This document shows, in pieces, positions 12,011 through 23,400 of a DNA stretch of 64,000 nt; within the stretch, counting starts at the first letter, position 1; each line of letters begins with the position of its first letter. The stretch comes from Pyrrhoderma lamaoense (taxonomy: Eukaryota; Basidiomycota; Agaricomycetes; Hymenochaetales; Hymenochaetaceae). The stretch covers positions 1,178,001-1,242,000 of the forward strand of contig NBAZ01000002.1 of assembly GCA_002794735.1 (NCBI GenBank), written 5' to 3'. A program made the position numbers and the translations under genes. The notes below the pieces were generated by a model. That model did not search any database. It had not been told where the DNA came from and saw nothing but the letters and a program-made list of their open reading frames with translations.

Positions 12011-12944
12011 CTTCTATCTAGATTAAAAAGTATAAATGATAGACTTTGAAGGTTTGCAGACTAAGATAAGAAGTGACGATCCAAAAAAGGTAGGCGGTGG
12101 ACCTGCACCGGTACGTTGAAGCAAAAGCTAACAAAATGAAGATGGGTGGAGGAGTTGAGGGTGGGTGGGAGGGAGAGAGCGGAGGAAGCAAAACGAAAAC
12201 ACACGGAACAGGAGTGGTTCGAAGAGGGATAAAAACGATGAGGGAGAAGAAATGTGAACAACACGCCTCTTAATATTAAATAGGGCCCACATAAGCATCG
12301 CATATCGGTTGGCTTAGCTTCAGTAACTCTTTCGAGACATTTCATTGTTCACCCAAATCAGTACATAGACCTCCACGTTCAAAGTGGCTCGAAGAATAAA
12401 AGACAAAAGAAATGATCTTCTCGCTTGGGCCGCTCACTAAAGAAACTGTTAGTACAAATAGCATTATGTAAGATAAGGTAGTCACAATCACTACTGAATT
12501 TGCGCCTAGAAGCACACAGCCACATACACACGGAGGTTTGTGACTCTTGTCCTTGCCATGCCAACAACTCTTCCTAATTGAGATTATTGTAATAATCAAT
12601 CTCCGTGTTTCCTATTTACCCGGCCAAAGTCGAATCATGTCGGAGAGCGAAAAAAGAACATTGTCCATTTGAAGCACCACCAGAGAAATTATCGATGTAC
12701 AAAACAATGTATATAACAAGGGTGGGATAAAATAATGAATATGAAGAACTACGAAGGAAAGTATGAAGAAGAATTTTCTCATCAGATTACAATAGAGTAA
12801 AACGAATACGAAAAAAGGACGGGATGGGACGTATAACCGAAAACGAAAGAAAAAAAAGGTATAATCCAATATTATTTTATATCTTTAAAAAAGAACTGTC
12901 TATTTAAAAATCATCAACATATTCATTTCAATCGTCAGTCATCA
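12011..12944. other. Intergenic with likely promoter of the DUF7598-like gene
   Basis: On the minus strand a TATTTAAT element near 12275-12285 and a pyrimidine-rich tract (about 12130-12200) precede the ATG at 12010. They are a plausible core promoter and leader. The rest is the 3' flank of the Munc13-like gene. Several ORFs of 60-95 codons are present on the minus strand, but they are low-complexity and overlap each other, so none is called. Confidence 0.35.
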
Positions 12945-15900
12945 TCATGAGGGGATAGGAGGTACAGGGGGTATCTCAGATTGTTGTTGCTGTCGAGGTC
13001 GGTTAAGCTGTCTGTTCCCACGCTCTTGAGCTCGTTTCTCCTGCTCTGCCTGCATTCGGGCCATAATTTGCATCTGCTGTGCAATGAATTCACTTGTTCC
13101 AGATCTTTTAGCAAGAAAGCCATTAGCCCAAAACTCGATTACTATATATATTATATGAAACTTGCACTTGCCTCATACGCAAAATTCGCATAATTATTTC
13201 CCCACTAGTTCCTTCTTTTTGCTCACGTTTCTCACGCTTCCGATCCTTTATTGTCCCTAGGTTGCGCTGCGAATACACTGTCTTCGCCCGTTTCTTCACT
13301 GTCGGCGCCTTCTGCAGTTGTTGTTGCATCATGCGCACACACTCTTCCATCAGCGCGTCACTAAGGTAAATTGAACAAAACAGAATTATAATTAGTGAGA
13401 GTAGGTGAGAAATGCAAGAGGAAGAAGCCACGCAAAGCCCAAAGAACAATAAAAATGTGTAATCAAAATTAGAAAAAAGACTTACGTGCTCCAGTCATAA
13501 TACAAACGAATCGATACGACGTCCCGATATCTTTGGTTTTGAAGCGTTTCGAGGGGAATACCTTCACCATCCACATAGAAATAGTCTCGAAGAAACTTCA
13601 ACCACTTAAAGACAATGTCCACCTCCTTGTCCGAAAGTGGTTTCATGTCACTTGGCACATCTGACAACGGTGGGACCAACAAGCCCTCAATGACCGCAAG
13701 AATCTCTTTCCAAAGTCTTGTCATAACCATTTCCTTTGTCTCTTCTGACAAGTGGGTATTCAGTATCTGCAAGTTCGACTCGAAATATTCGAAAAGTGGT
13801 GTGATTGCTTGTTCAATTTCAACATCCGTAAGGGCCTCAGGTTTGATACGCGGTTTCTCCGATGATGGTAATGGAACCTGAACATCTGCCGCGCTAGGCC
13901 CGACAGTGCTCCGGTAAAAGGCAGTCACATTGTCGAGCGCTTTGGTGTAATCTAGAGCAGAACCCGGTTTGACAAGCGTCTTCAAAACAGCTCGCGACAG
14001 AGATTGTTGAATGAAAGGAGCCATCTGTTGATATAATGATAAATACGAATTAATCTAATCTGATAGAGGTCATAGTGAATATAAACGGACTTTATCAATG
14101 AATATCCGGACCATATCTCCTTCAGAACGTTTGAGTGAACGGAAGGCACGCCCAAAGTAGAACTGAATATCATCCTTCTCACCCTCCATGCTCACTCTCA
14201 CTAGGATTCTGCCCGCAGAATCCAGATCAAACCATAAGTCGTGAGCTAAGAAATCACCAAAGCGCCGAGGGTCCAAGCAAAGGTATGCTCTCCCCACTGT
14301 ATCATGCTTGCCAATCAGAGCACGGTCTCGGACACTGACCATTAACCAAAGAGCTTTTTCGACGGAGATATCAAATGTTTCGTCCCCTGAGAAGTTATTC
14401 AGTAAACTCGATAGCTATGCACTAGTGTGATTTTCTCTTACATCGTGGGTCATTGGTTTCATAGATTGTCCTAGTCTTAGCTAGTCGGTTACCTTGCTCA
14501 TCACTCAATGTTACGAAAGTGTCTAGCCTTGCCGAAGGACTACTATCCAATGGTACCAGGCCTTCTGCAATTACGATTTTGACAGTAAACAAGAAGCGTT
14601 GCCTCTCTTGCTTATCTGGAACAGGAGGACTAGTACGTTCAATCGTTTCGGCGATCGTAATCTACCTTCATGTGTGTGTATATCCCATCTAGTAGCCTCC
14701 TCGCAGCATCAATGTTATTGAGCTTTACACATGATGTAGGCTGGAAGTTGAATGGGACAACCTTTTTCTCTCCAGTTAACTGGGCCAATTGCTTAGCTCT
14801 TTCCAACCACATTGAAGATTTTTGAGGCTGCAGATATTCTGAGGGTCGTGGAAACATTTCAGTCATAAACATATCCTCAATAATCCGACAATACTGTTCA
14901 ATGGCCTTGCTAATAGTCTATTTCCTAATCAGCCTCAAGCATACCAAAATCAGTATTCACGATAATAACTCCTAACCTTAGATAGAGCCGTGAAAAACCG
15001 AGCTTCTTGATACTCATCAACCCATTCTAGTTCTTTAAGGAAGTCTATCGGACTCCGTATCGAATCAAATAGGTCGACAATAGAAGAGCTGTGCCCTCCC
15101 ACATCGGTAGCTTCGAACTAGATTACCATTAGTCTTAGAAAGTACAATTCCGATAAAGGTTTCACCTTATCTGCAGCAATTGCCTTTTAGAGTAAGAGTA
15201 TTGAGTGCGTTAGATAAAACAGTCATGAAGCTTGAAAACCTACTCCTTGTACCCATTGAAGGGTTTTGTTGTCGATATTCACGAGCCATTGACGAACGTA
15301 AGGCTCGAAGAACGATACCAAATCAAAGTTTATTTGAGCACTTTATCCCTGAATCAGCAAATAATAACACGATTTGGGATAAACATGAAAGGTGCATACT
15401 TCGGACAGAATGCTTGATGTATCTCAAGAATAGTTTTTGTTCTCCTAAAGAGTGCAAAGATATCTTCAATCGGTACATCTGGAGTAGGTCCGTTCATCGA
15501 ACTTTCATAAATGCGTTTTTTGTTCGCTTCAAGGTCACCCAAAAACATAGGTACTTGCACCTCCGTCATGAGAGATACAATATCAACATGTCCAAGTAGA
15601 GGATTCGGGAATCGCTTGTCAAGGAGCTTCGCATTCTTTTCAATGGTATCCGTCATGAACAACAACGGTAACGCGCGGTTCACACCAGGAGCAGAGAATA
15701 ATTCCTTTGATTTGCCTAGGTAGGCTCGTTCTGCAACTTCTCTTACTTTTTCTCGTAGCATCTCCGCCCGAGACGTGATGTCAACTTCGAATCGATCGGT
15801 AAGCCCTAATGCCTGTAATGTATCTAGTATATTGAGATACGGGTCAATGTCTGACGGTTTGATCCCAGGAAGTCCATCAAGCGCATGATATATGGTAGAG

Positions 15901-17749
15901 AGGAAGATGTTGAAAAGTCCATTGCATACTTCAATCAGATAATCTCCGTCAGGCTTTGGCCATTTGCCAAGATCGAGGTCATTCAATGCTTTTTGGATCA
16001 TTTGCAGACCTTCCGGTATGCACTCCAATGGTACTTCCTCTCTTTCATACTTGGCTTTGATGACATCCATAAAACATGATACTCGATACGAATGTCCTAT
16101 CCGCCACCTCAAAGCACATTCATTGATTAAGTCAATATGCTTAGCTGAGAGGATGCCTAATGAGACCTCTTGATCCTCGGGTAAACTTGCCATCGCATCC
16201 AAGTCCGATTGAATACATAGCTCGAGTAACCGTTTATAATATTTTTTCGGATTAGGCGGAATAAAGGTGAAATTACCGCCAGCCTGGATCTCTTCGTCGC
16301 CCTCAATTTGCTCAGCAACTAGGTCGAGTGAGGCCATGTTACCCGTGACAAGGGCTACAGACCTACGGCTACTGATCGACCCATGCCGTGACGAAGGTCC
16401 TGCGGGAGATGGAGAGTATATTGAACCAGGTCTGACCCCAGGAGAAATTGAAGGCAAAACCTCAGAAGGTGCTGACTTCGCAAGTTCCGGATTAAATTGG
16501 ACCATGATCACCATTAATTGTTGAAGGTGAGCTAACTCAGTTGCTCGCCAGTGATTCCAAGCCTCTTCGGATTCGAAGTCCTCTCGTCGACCTGGAAAAG
16601 GCTCCCCAGCATTAAGGTTCTTTAAGCAAGTCTAAAGGAGAAGCCGTCAGGATGTGCGATCTCGCACGGAGCCGTTTCGGAAGTTTGATTAATTATTACC
16701 TTGAGATCCGACATCGCTGCCTTTTCAGTACAGAAGTGTTTAATCTGGTGAATTTGCTTTTGAACCTCCTGTAGAGGAAGTCCAAACAAATTAGTCACCA
16801 CCTTCACCATTTCCATATCTACCACGCTCATGCTGAGTCCAAGATTAGAAGCTGATGAGATTGAGTCGTTACGCCTGCTTGAGGAAGAGGCAGTGTCATA
16901 TCCAGAATCCGATGTTGCATCCGACGGCGAAAGCTTTGCTGCATACATGTCAAGTCGTGAGGTAAGCTCTTGAGAGACATGGTTTACGTTTCGGAGACAG
17001 TCACGGAGCATGCGGACGAACATGCTTATGTGCTTATTGAGTTCGAGTTTCCATGTCTCCCCTTCAAGAGATGGATCATTCTTTAGTACTTTTGTTGCAG
17101 TTGTTGCAAATATTAGTATGAGCTCCTCAATTTTTCGGTTCTCTTTGATTTGTCGTTTGAATTGGTCATTAGTAGAGTTATTGTAGAATGCAGCAAATGT
17201 TCTCCGGACAAGCTGATCTGAGTAACTTTTGATAATTTTATCTTCAGATTAGATTAGACAAGCATATTTGAAACATGATCACATACGAAGAGTCCTTTCC
17301 CATTGCAATATTTGCAAGCTTAGTATCCAAAACCTTCAAAAGTTTTTCTGGGAATTTTACACTCTTGTGGCCATCTCGGGTGACGTCCTTGAAGAGATCA
17401 CCAATAGAGAAAATGGAGTTGGATATTGCATCAGATATGCGCTCTCTTGTGTGCTCCCTTTCTCTAGTTTCAGTTTCTGGCGCAGCATTTGTTTCAACAG
17501 CCTTTGGTTGCATGAGATAGCTGAGGAATCTGATACCGGAAGGAGTCAGTCTCCCAATCTATATTCATAATTCACGACATGTATTGAAGCACTTACGATA
17601 CACGAAGCGCGTATCTTTCCATAAATCAGTCAAATTATGTTGATGACTTTGTCAGACAGTGGTGAGACTTACGCGAAGACATCATCGTCTGGTACATAAC
17701 GCGAAATTCGTCGTTGACTAGCAAAGCTAGCGTAACTCCTTCTTGACAT
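12945..17749 (-). CDS. git1: C2 and Munc13-homology (MHD1/MHD2) protein, Git1-like
   Basis: A long, intron-rich minus-strand gene starts MSRRSYASFASQRRISRYVP and ends in a Gln/Pro-rich tail, SEIPPVPPIPS. The N-terminal third is helical (FPGRREDFESEEAWNHWR). The MUN/MHD1 region follows (FFEPYVRQWLVNIDNKTLQW, LKELEWVDEYQEARFFTAL). A C2 domain comes next (DEQGNRLAKTRTIYETNDPR, WDETFDISVEKALWLMVSV, DLWFDLDSAGRILVRVS). The C-terminal MHD2 part contains RLWKEILAVIEGLLVPPL and LETLQNQRYRDVVSIRLYYD. Munc13 proteins regulate vesicle priming; fission-yeast Git1 with this architecture works in glucose/cAMP signalling (family knowledge). Which role applies here cannot be told. A Ser-rich insert (TSDSGYDTASSSSRRNDS) near the first third may be phosphorylated. 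Spot checks found exons in frame. Confidence 0.82.
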
Positions 17750-18218
17750 CTATAATACCTCCTGTCGGGTTGATCGTTACCAAAGATGCAGCTTTGGTAT
17801 GTAGAACCCCTCTTAGATTATGTATTAACCAGCAATACGAGACAATTAAGACTAAGCCTATAGCAAAAAAGCAAGGGTACTCGAAGACAGTGGCAGATCC
17901 AGAGAGAAGACTCAATAGCGACTACCTGAGGCGAGTTGCTACACTGGTCTAATGCGCGAGTTACGTAACATAAATGCCTCGGGAAATCGCATAAAGGGTT
18001 AGCATCATCCGTCCCATCAAATCCTGGACGCGGTCAACGCTAGCCGTAGCCGTCTGTTTTTTTTATATGGTCTTCCAAAATGTCTTTATGGTGCCTCTAT
18101 TAGGTATACATATGTTGCATTCACTAAAATTACAATAATGTGACTACTGACTATTATCTATATAATAAATATACCCGGAACGAAAGATTCAATTTTGCGC
18201 CTTAATTCACAATATCTG
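17750..18218. other. Intergenic, upstream of the Munc13-like gene
   Basis: Spacer between the Munc13-like gene and PPPPY gene A, both on the minus strand. It is AT-rich toward 18100-18180. No coding or RNA feature is supported. Confidence 0.4.
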
Positions 18219-19733
18219 CTAAGACGATAGACCTCCAGACTCCATCCATATTTTCAGCCTTGAAACAAGACGACTAGCTGTGCTCTCCAAAGGTTCATCC
18301 TCAATTCGCACGAGTTCTACAATCGTGCGCGGCGCTTCTTTCTTCTGGGTTCCTCTCGAAGGGGAGTAGATAAGGCCAACCCGTCTTGGAGTGAAAGAAA
18401 TGCGGAGAGCAGTATATAATATCTTCGTCGGATTACCGACTCGAGTTGTAAGAGAACAAGAAGTAGGGGGTGACGATGTTAACGCCGGAGCAAGATTAGC
18501 AGATAGTGGAAGTGTTGTCGTGGAGGCTCCATTCTTTGCTAGAGAGTATAAGTGAGGGTTTGTATATACTTTCACTTGAGATGGTGACGTGAGACGAGAA
18601 GCACGAAGTATCGGAGGACCAGGGGGAACTAGAGTCAACGAAGACATTGAACGTTGGCGCATGTCCCTGTTATCATAGACTCCAGAGTGAGACTGTGCAC
18701 TGATGGTGCATCTTGAAGTTGTGCTAGCAGTATCTGACGGTTCAGAGTAATTTCCTGTTATGTGAGATACTGCTGATACCTTCATTGCTTTTGGTTTACT
18801 GTTTTCGAGCTCATGTTCAGATAAAGCAACGAGACCGGAAGCCCATCCATATTCACGGACAAGATCTGAGAGACGAGCGCGCGGTTGCATAAATGCGAAA
18901 AGGTCTCTTAACGTGTCTGTACGTTCGATATGCAGGCTTGAATCACTCGTAAAGACATCCTCATGTAGTCTATGTAAGATATATAAGTCAAGCACCTGAG
19001 ATTGATTAATGGACCGGTGAGTATATCTGTTTGATTTTGCTAAGAGTTCTAATAGAGGGTTTGGTTTACCTCAGACTCCGTATGCTGCGATCTGCGAATA
19101 GATACCGAAGTGTTAGAGGCCCCTTGTCTTGTTTCCTCAGAAGGAAAAGAAGTATGGGGAAACGGGTCAGAGGAGAACCGCACAAGTCGCGTATAGTATG
19201 GTAGAAACGTTGATCGAAGGACATGCATTGAGGCTAATTTGAATCAGATGGGATTATGTAAAGATATAGATTGGTATTTATATCAAAGTAAGAATGAATC
19301 TGTATTTGGATAGCCATATAACAAGAGCTCTTACCAAGATAAAACCCTCTGTCAACAGCCCGGAGACAAAATGCCATCCAATATAAGGTCCTAGTCGTGC
19401 GTACAGTATACTCTTCAGTTCTCCTTTCCCATTTCTCATTTCTCCGGGCTGCGGCAGAGTCTCATAGACGATGAGTAACAACAGATGAGAAGGCAGCGCT
19501 GGAGCAGATTTCCTCCAACATGACAACACACTCGAACTACTAGGTCCGGCACAATGAACAGCTGAACGCAGGTTCGAAGCCGATGCAATTCTGGATACAG
19601 ATTGAGAAGGTGTAATCGAGTAATTTGAACCAGCATCATCAGCGGCAGTGTCAAACAAGCCATTACTACAATGTGCGAAGTAAGGTGGAGGAGGAACAAG
19701 CAATTCCGAATCCTTTTCTCTCAAAACTACCAT
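18219..19733 (-). CDS. Conserved basidiomycete PPPPY-motif protein, copy A
   Basis: Function unknown. The minus-strand product begins MVVLREKDSELLVPPPPYF, with the PPPPY motif near residue 15, a possible WW-domain ligand. It continues with LPSHLLLLIVYETLPQ, then TLYWMAFCLRAVDRGFYL and SMHVLRSTFLPYYTRLVRF. The core is VLDLYILHRLHEDVF... LRDLFAFMQPRARLSDLVRE, and the last third has SFTPRRVGLIY, PRTIVELVRIEDEPLESTAS and RLVSRLKIW. The same blocks in the same order occur in the copy at 29819-31557, so this is a true family, with introns at similar places. The frame shifts by one base near 19388-19394 (between RNGKGELKSIL and RTLYWMAF), probably a missing base. The gene is head-to-head with NLR copy A, with about 710 bp between the two start codons. 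Confidence 0.68.
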
Positions 19734-20446
19734 CCTTCTTTCCCTTTGTCTCGCCTTACTAGAACTTTTGGGGGAGAATTTTATGCTGGAGTAAGATGCA
19801 ACTACGAGAGAGGACAGTATCGCAGTGCGGATGGAAGTAAGACCACTTGAAGCAACGCATTACATGTATTGTAACTGATCGCAGTACTTGCTACCACGCT
19901 GCGCGCGCAGCTTGTCCTGGATTTGGTGCACTGGTATTAGTAAGCATTCATATGAAACCGGCATGGAGATTCCCTCAAATTCTAACGTAAGTACCTCACA
20001 TGTAAGATATGATGCAACTAACAATAAAAACTATCTAAAATAGACACCTTGCGCAGACTTAATTGAAGTGATGATATATGTATGTATTAGTAAGCTTCTA
20101 AAAAGGTGTGGAATATTCATAAACCTGAGTTTTTGCTGATCATGTTGTCTGCTATCGTTACTACAATAGTGTATGTGGTGCTATTAGCTGCACACCGTAT
20201 GAGTCTCATTATCCACTTGCTCTGCTGACGGACTCTAATTAAACGAAGTTTTTAAAGAAGTATGAGTTTCATTGAAAACAAATATTATACAGTTCTCATA
20301 TCGTACTCATAGACGCCCGCGGAAAATAAGTACGGTCTATTGTGGGATCGAAGTCGGATTATCAAACTTGGATCGCATTTCAAGTCTTCTTTGATGTATG
20401 CTCAATGTGAAAACTGGTACATCTAACTTCAACACATATCTCTGCT
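19734..20446. promoter_or_regulatory. Shared divergent upstream region of PPPPY gene A and NLR copy A
   Basis: This 713-bp spacer separates two start codons that point away from each other, so it must carry both promoters. The part next to the PPPPY gene has a polypurine stretch that is pyrimidine-rich on its coding strand. No clear TATA box pair was identified. Confidence 0.35.
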
Positions 20447-23400
20447 ATGAGTAAACATTTTTACTTTCTTTACGGTCCGTCGAGTCTTCAGCAGTGTAAC
20501 CCAATGATAACATATGGATAACATACTATTATCTAGTTCTCAAGGTTGACATATACAAAGATGAATGGGAAAAAGTCCGGAGAGGGCTTATCGGAAAGGT
20601 ATCATCTCATCAAACTTGCGCTAGCGGGTCCCTTTTTGACTCGTTACTAATGGTATCAGATGCCCATCTACAGCAGAGTTCCTGATTTGTTTGCTCGGGT
20701 GAAGATCGAGGATCAAGTAGAAGAGACAGTGACTGTAAAGCACAGCTTCTCCCCAGAATGGAGCAAGCCACTTTCATTGTAAGCATATATGCTCGTTGCC
20801 ATATATCCTTTTTTTAACTCTAATGGAAACTCAGTGGATCTTCCAATGAAATGGAGAATATAGAGATTGAAATCATACATAAAACTTCCTTACGTTTAGT
20901 CAATAATCCTCGCGTTGGTCATCTGAGTATCTTGCTCAAAGATCTTATCAATGAGGAGAAACAGGGCGGTGAGGGTACATGCATATGATTCACTCAGTCA
21001 GAGTTTACTGACCAAGGACTCAAAGAACTCTTGTCCTCTCGAGGTCAGAGAGTTGTAGGAAAAATACTTCTTCGGCTTCAGGTTGTCGAGGCAAAAGATG
21101 CATTATCCGCTGCAGAAGTGACAGTTGAGGAACTTGATAGACACGAAGAAGGCGGGCTATTCGAAGCCCTCAAAGAGTTTGTAGTGATAGTAGGGCCTCT
21201 TATGGATGGTATCGACAAACTGTCAGAGGTATGAGTGATTTTTCACATCAACATCAAATAAAAAGCACTGACATTGGAGTAGATTCATTCGTATTTAAGT
21301 TCTGGGTGGAAAATAATGAATTTCTTATATTCGGTTCGTTCAACTTATTCACTACTTCATTGGCCATTCCTGAAGATATGTACAGACAGTCAGCGAACAG
21401 TTCAAAACGGACGTAAAAATGGTCGAGCTTGTTAAAGAAATGACACAAGTATTCAAGTACGTTATTGAACTAAATAAAAATGATTCCATGAAGGAGATTA
21501 CCGCCAACCTCTCCACCCAAATCATCGAGTGTTGCTTATTCATTAGGGAATATGCTGGGAAGGGTTTTCTTCGTAAGCACAGATGATTGCTTCAGGGTTA
21601 CTCTAACCAATTCTTCTTTTAGGTCGAACAATCTCACGTAGAGGCCGGGAAAGAATCAATGAATTTATAGTGATCTTCGAGAAGGCCAAGCAACAATTTC
21701 TGATGGGAGTCCATACGATGACTTCGACAGCCGTCGCAAGACTTGAAACAGTAGCTTTACAAATCCAGAAACGTACAAATCAACAAAGTTAGTGTTGAAA
21801 TGATCGAAGCAAATCCGATTGATTTTTAAACCAAGCATATTAGGTGTATACAATTTTTTGCAACCAGAGAACTTGAGCGAAAACTCACATATGACGTGCC
21901 TTCCGGGAACCCGAGTGAAGACAGTAGAAAACATTATGGAAGCTCTATTGGTGAATACGAAGCGCAACATAGTCTGGTTGAATGGACCTGCGGGATGTGG
22001 GAAAAGCACCATTGCATTGACAATTGCAGAGCGCTTTTCAAAATTATCTCGTCTGGGAGGCTATATCTTTTGTACTCGAGGCAAGAGTCAGCCCAGGCAG
22101 CTAATACGAACAATTGCCCACAAACTAGCTTTGTTCGATGCTTCGATTGCTGAACGTTTACTAAACGCAGAGTCAAACATCGAAGCACTGTCACTGCAAG
22201 TGCAATTTGAGCGTCTAGTACTTGAATCTTTAAGGGAATCGGCAAACTCATATGAAGGTCCTATTGTGATCGTTCTGGATGCGCTCGATGAATGTGGTGA
22301 TGCTAACTCGAGAGCGAGTCTATTGGACCTGTTTATCAACGGGATGTTCATGAAGTTGCCCAAAAATGTTCGTATTCTCATTACGAGCCGACCCGAAGAC
22401 GATATCAAGCGCAGTATGGAGTCTAGGTCGGTGCACAAACTTAGTCTTGATCCTGAAGATAGCAAGGAAGATGTAGCACTGTATCTACGGCTAAAGTTAA
22501 CCTCGGACGTGAAACAGAAAATGGGGCCGTTAATCCCAAAAAACTGGCCACCGAAAGATGATATGGAGAAAGTAATAAGCACAGCGAATGGCCTTTTCAT
22601 ATGGGCGTCGACATTCACAAAACTTGTTACATCGGACAGACTACCGGTTAAGAAATTCCAAAATTTGGTTAGCCAGATACGTTCCAGCACGAGTCTCTTC
22701 GACCTTGACAAGGTATACCTTACAGTATTCTCTGAGTGTGGGGTGTCCGGGCCTTATAGGCACGATATCTGTAAAATCCTCAGTGTACTGATATTGAGCC
22801 CAATATTCATATCGGCAATAGCTGTAGATAAATTTCTAGGTCTGGATAAGGGTACAACGAGCCTTCTTCTCTCTGGACTTCGATCTGTTATCTCTTGTCA
22901 CGAAGGAGAACCCATACACTTTTTCCACACATCCTTCTCTGACTTTCTTACGGATGAAACTCGATCTGGAGAGCATTATGTCGATCTTACAGCTTATAAA
23001 TTTTTTATCTCCGAGCGTTGTTTCTCTTTGATGTTTGGTAGACGTGGACTATCTGTGAATATATGCCAACTCAAGTCTCCCCTTGTTCAGTATGAAAACG
23101 TTCATCATCTTCGTGACTACATATCAGAACAACTAGAATGTGCATGTAAACTCTGGTCCTGTTTGTGTGACCAAGGCCCGGGAAGCGTCGTACTTACTTC
23201 TATGCTCGACAAACTCCTAAGTGAACGTATATTGCAGTGGTTCGAAGCACTGAGTCTGACGAAGGATTTTGATCTTGCATCCCCAATGCTTTCTACAGCT
23301 ATCGATTGGGCTAGAGTAAGTTACCACTATTTTTTGTAAATTAAAGATAATTACACATTTCACTATAGAATAATGCGACGAGTCTCGTGCCAATGCTCAA

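Noticed and set aside
15180..15599. 139-codon plus-strand ORF
   Set aside because: Antisense to the conserved MHD1 exons of the Munc13-like gene.
22088..22711. 207-codon ORF antisense to the NACHT domain of NLR copy A
   Set aside because: It mirrors a strongly conserved coding exon on the other strand; its length follows from that exon's codon use.
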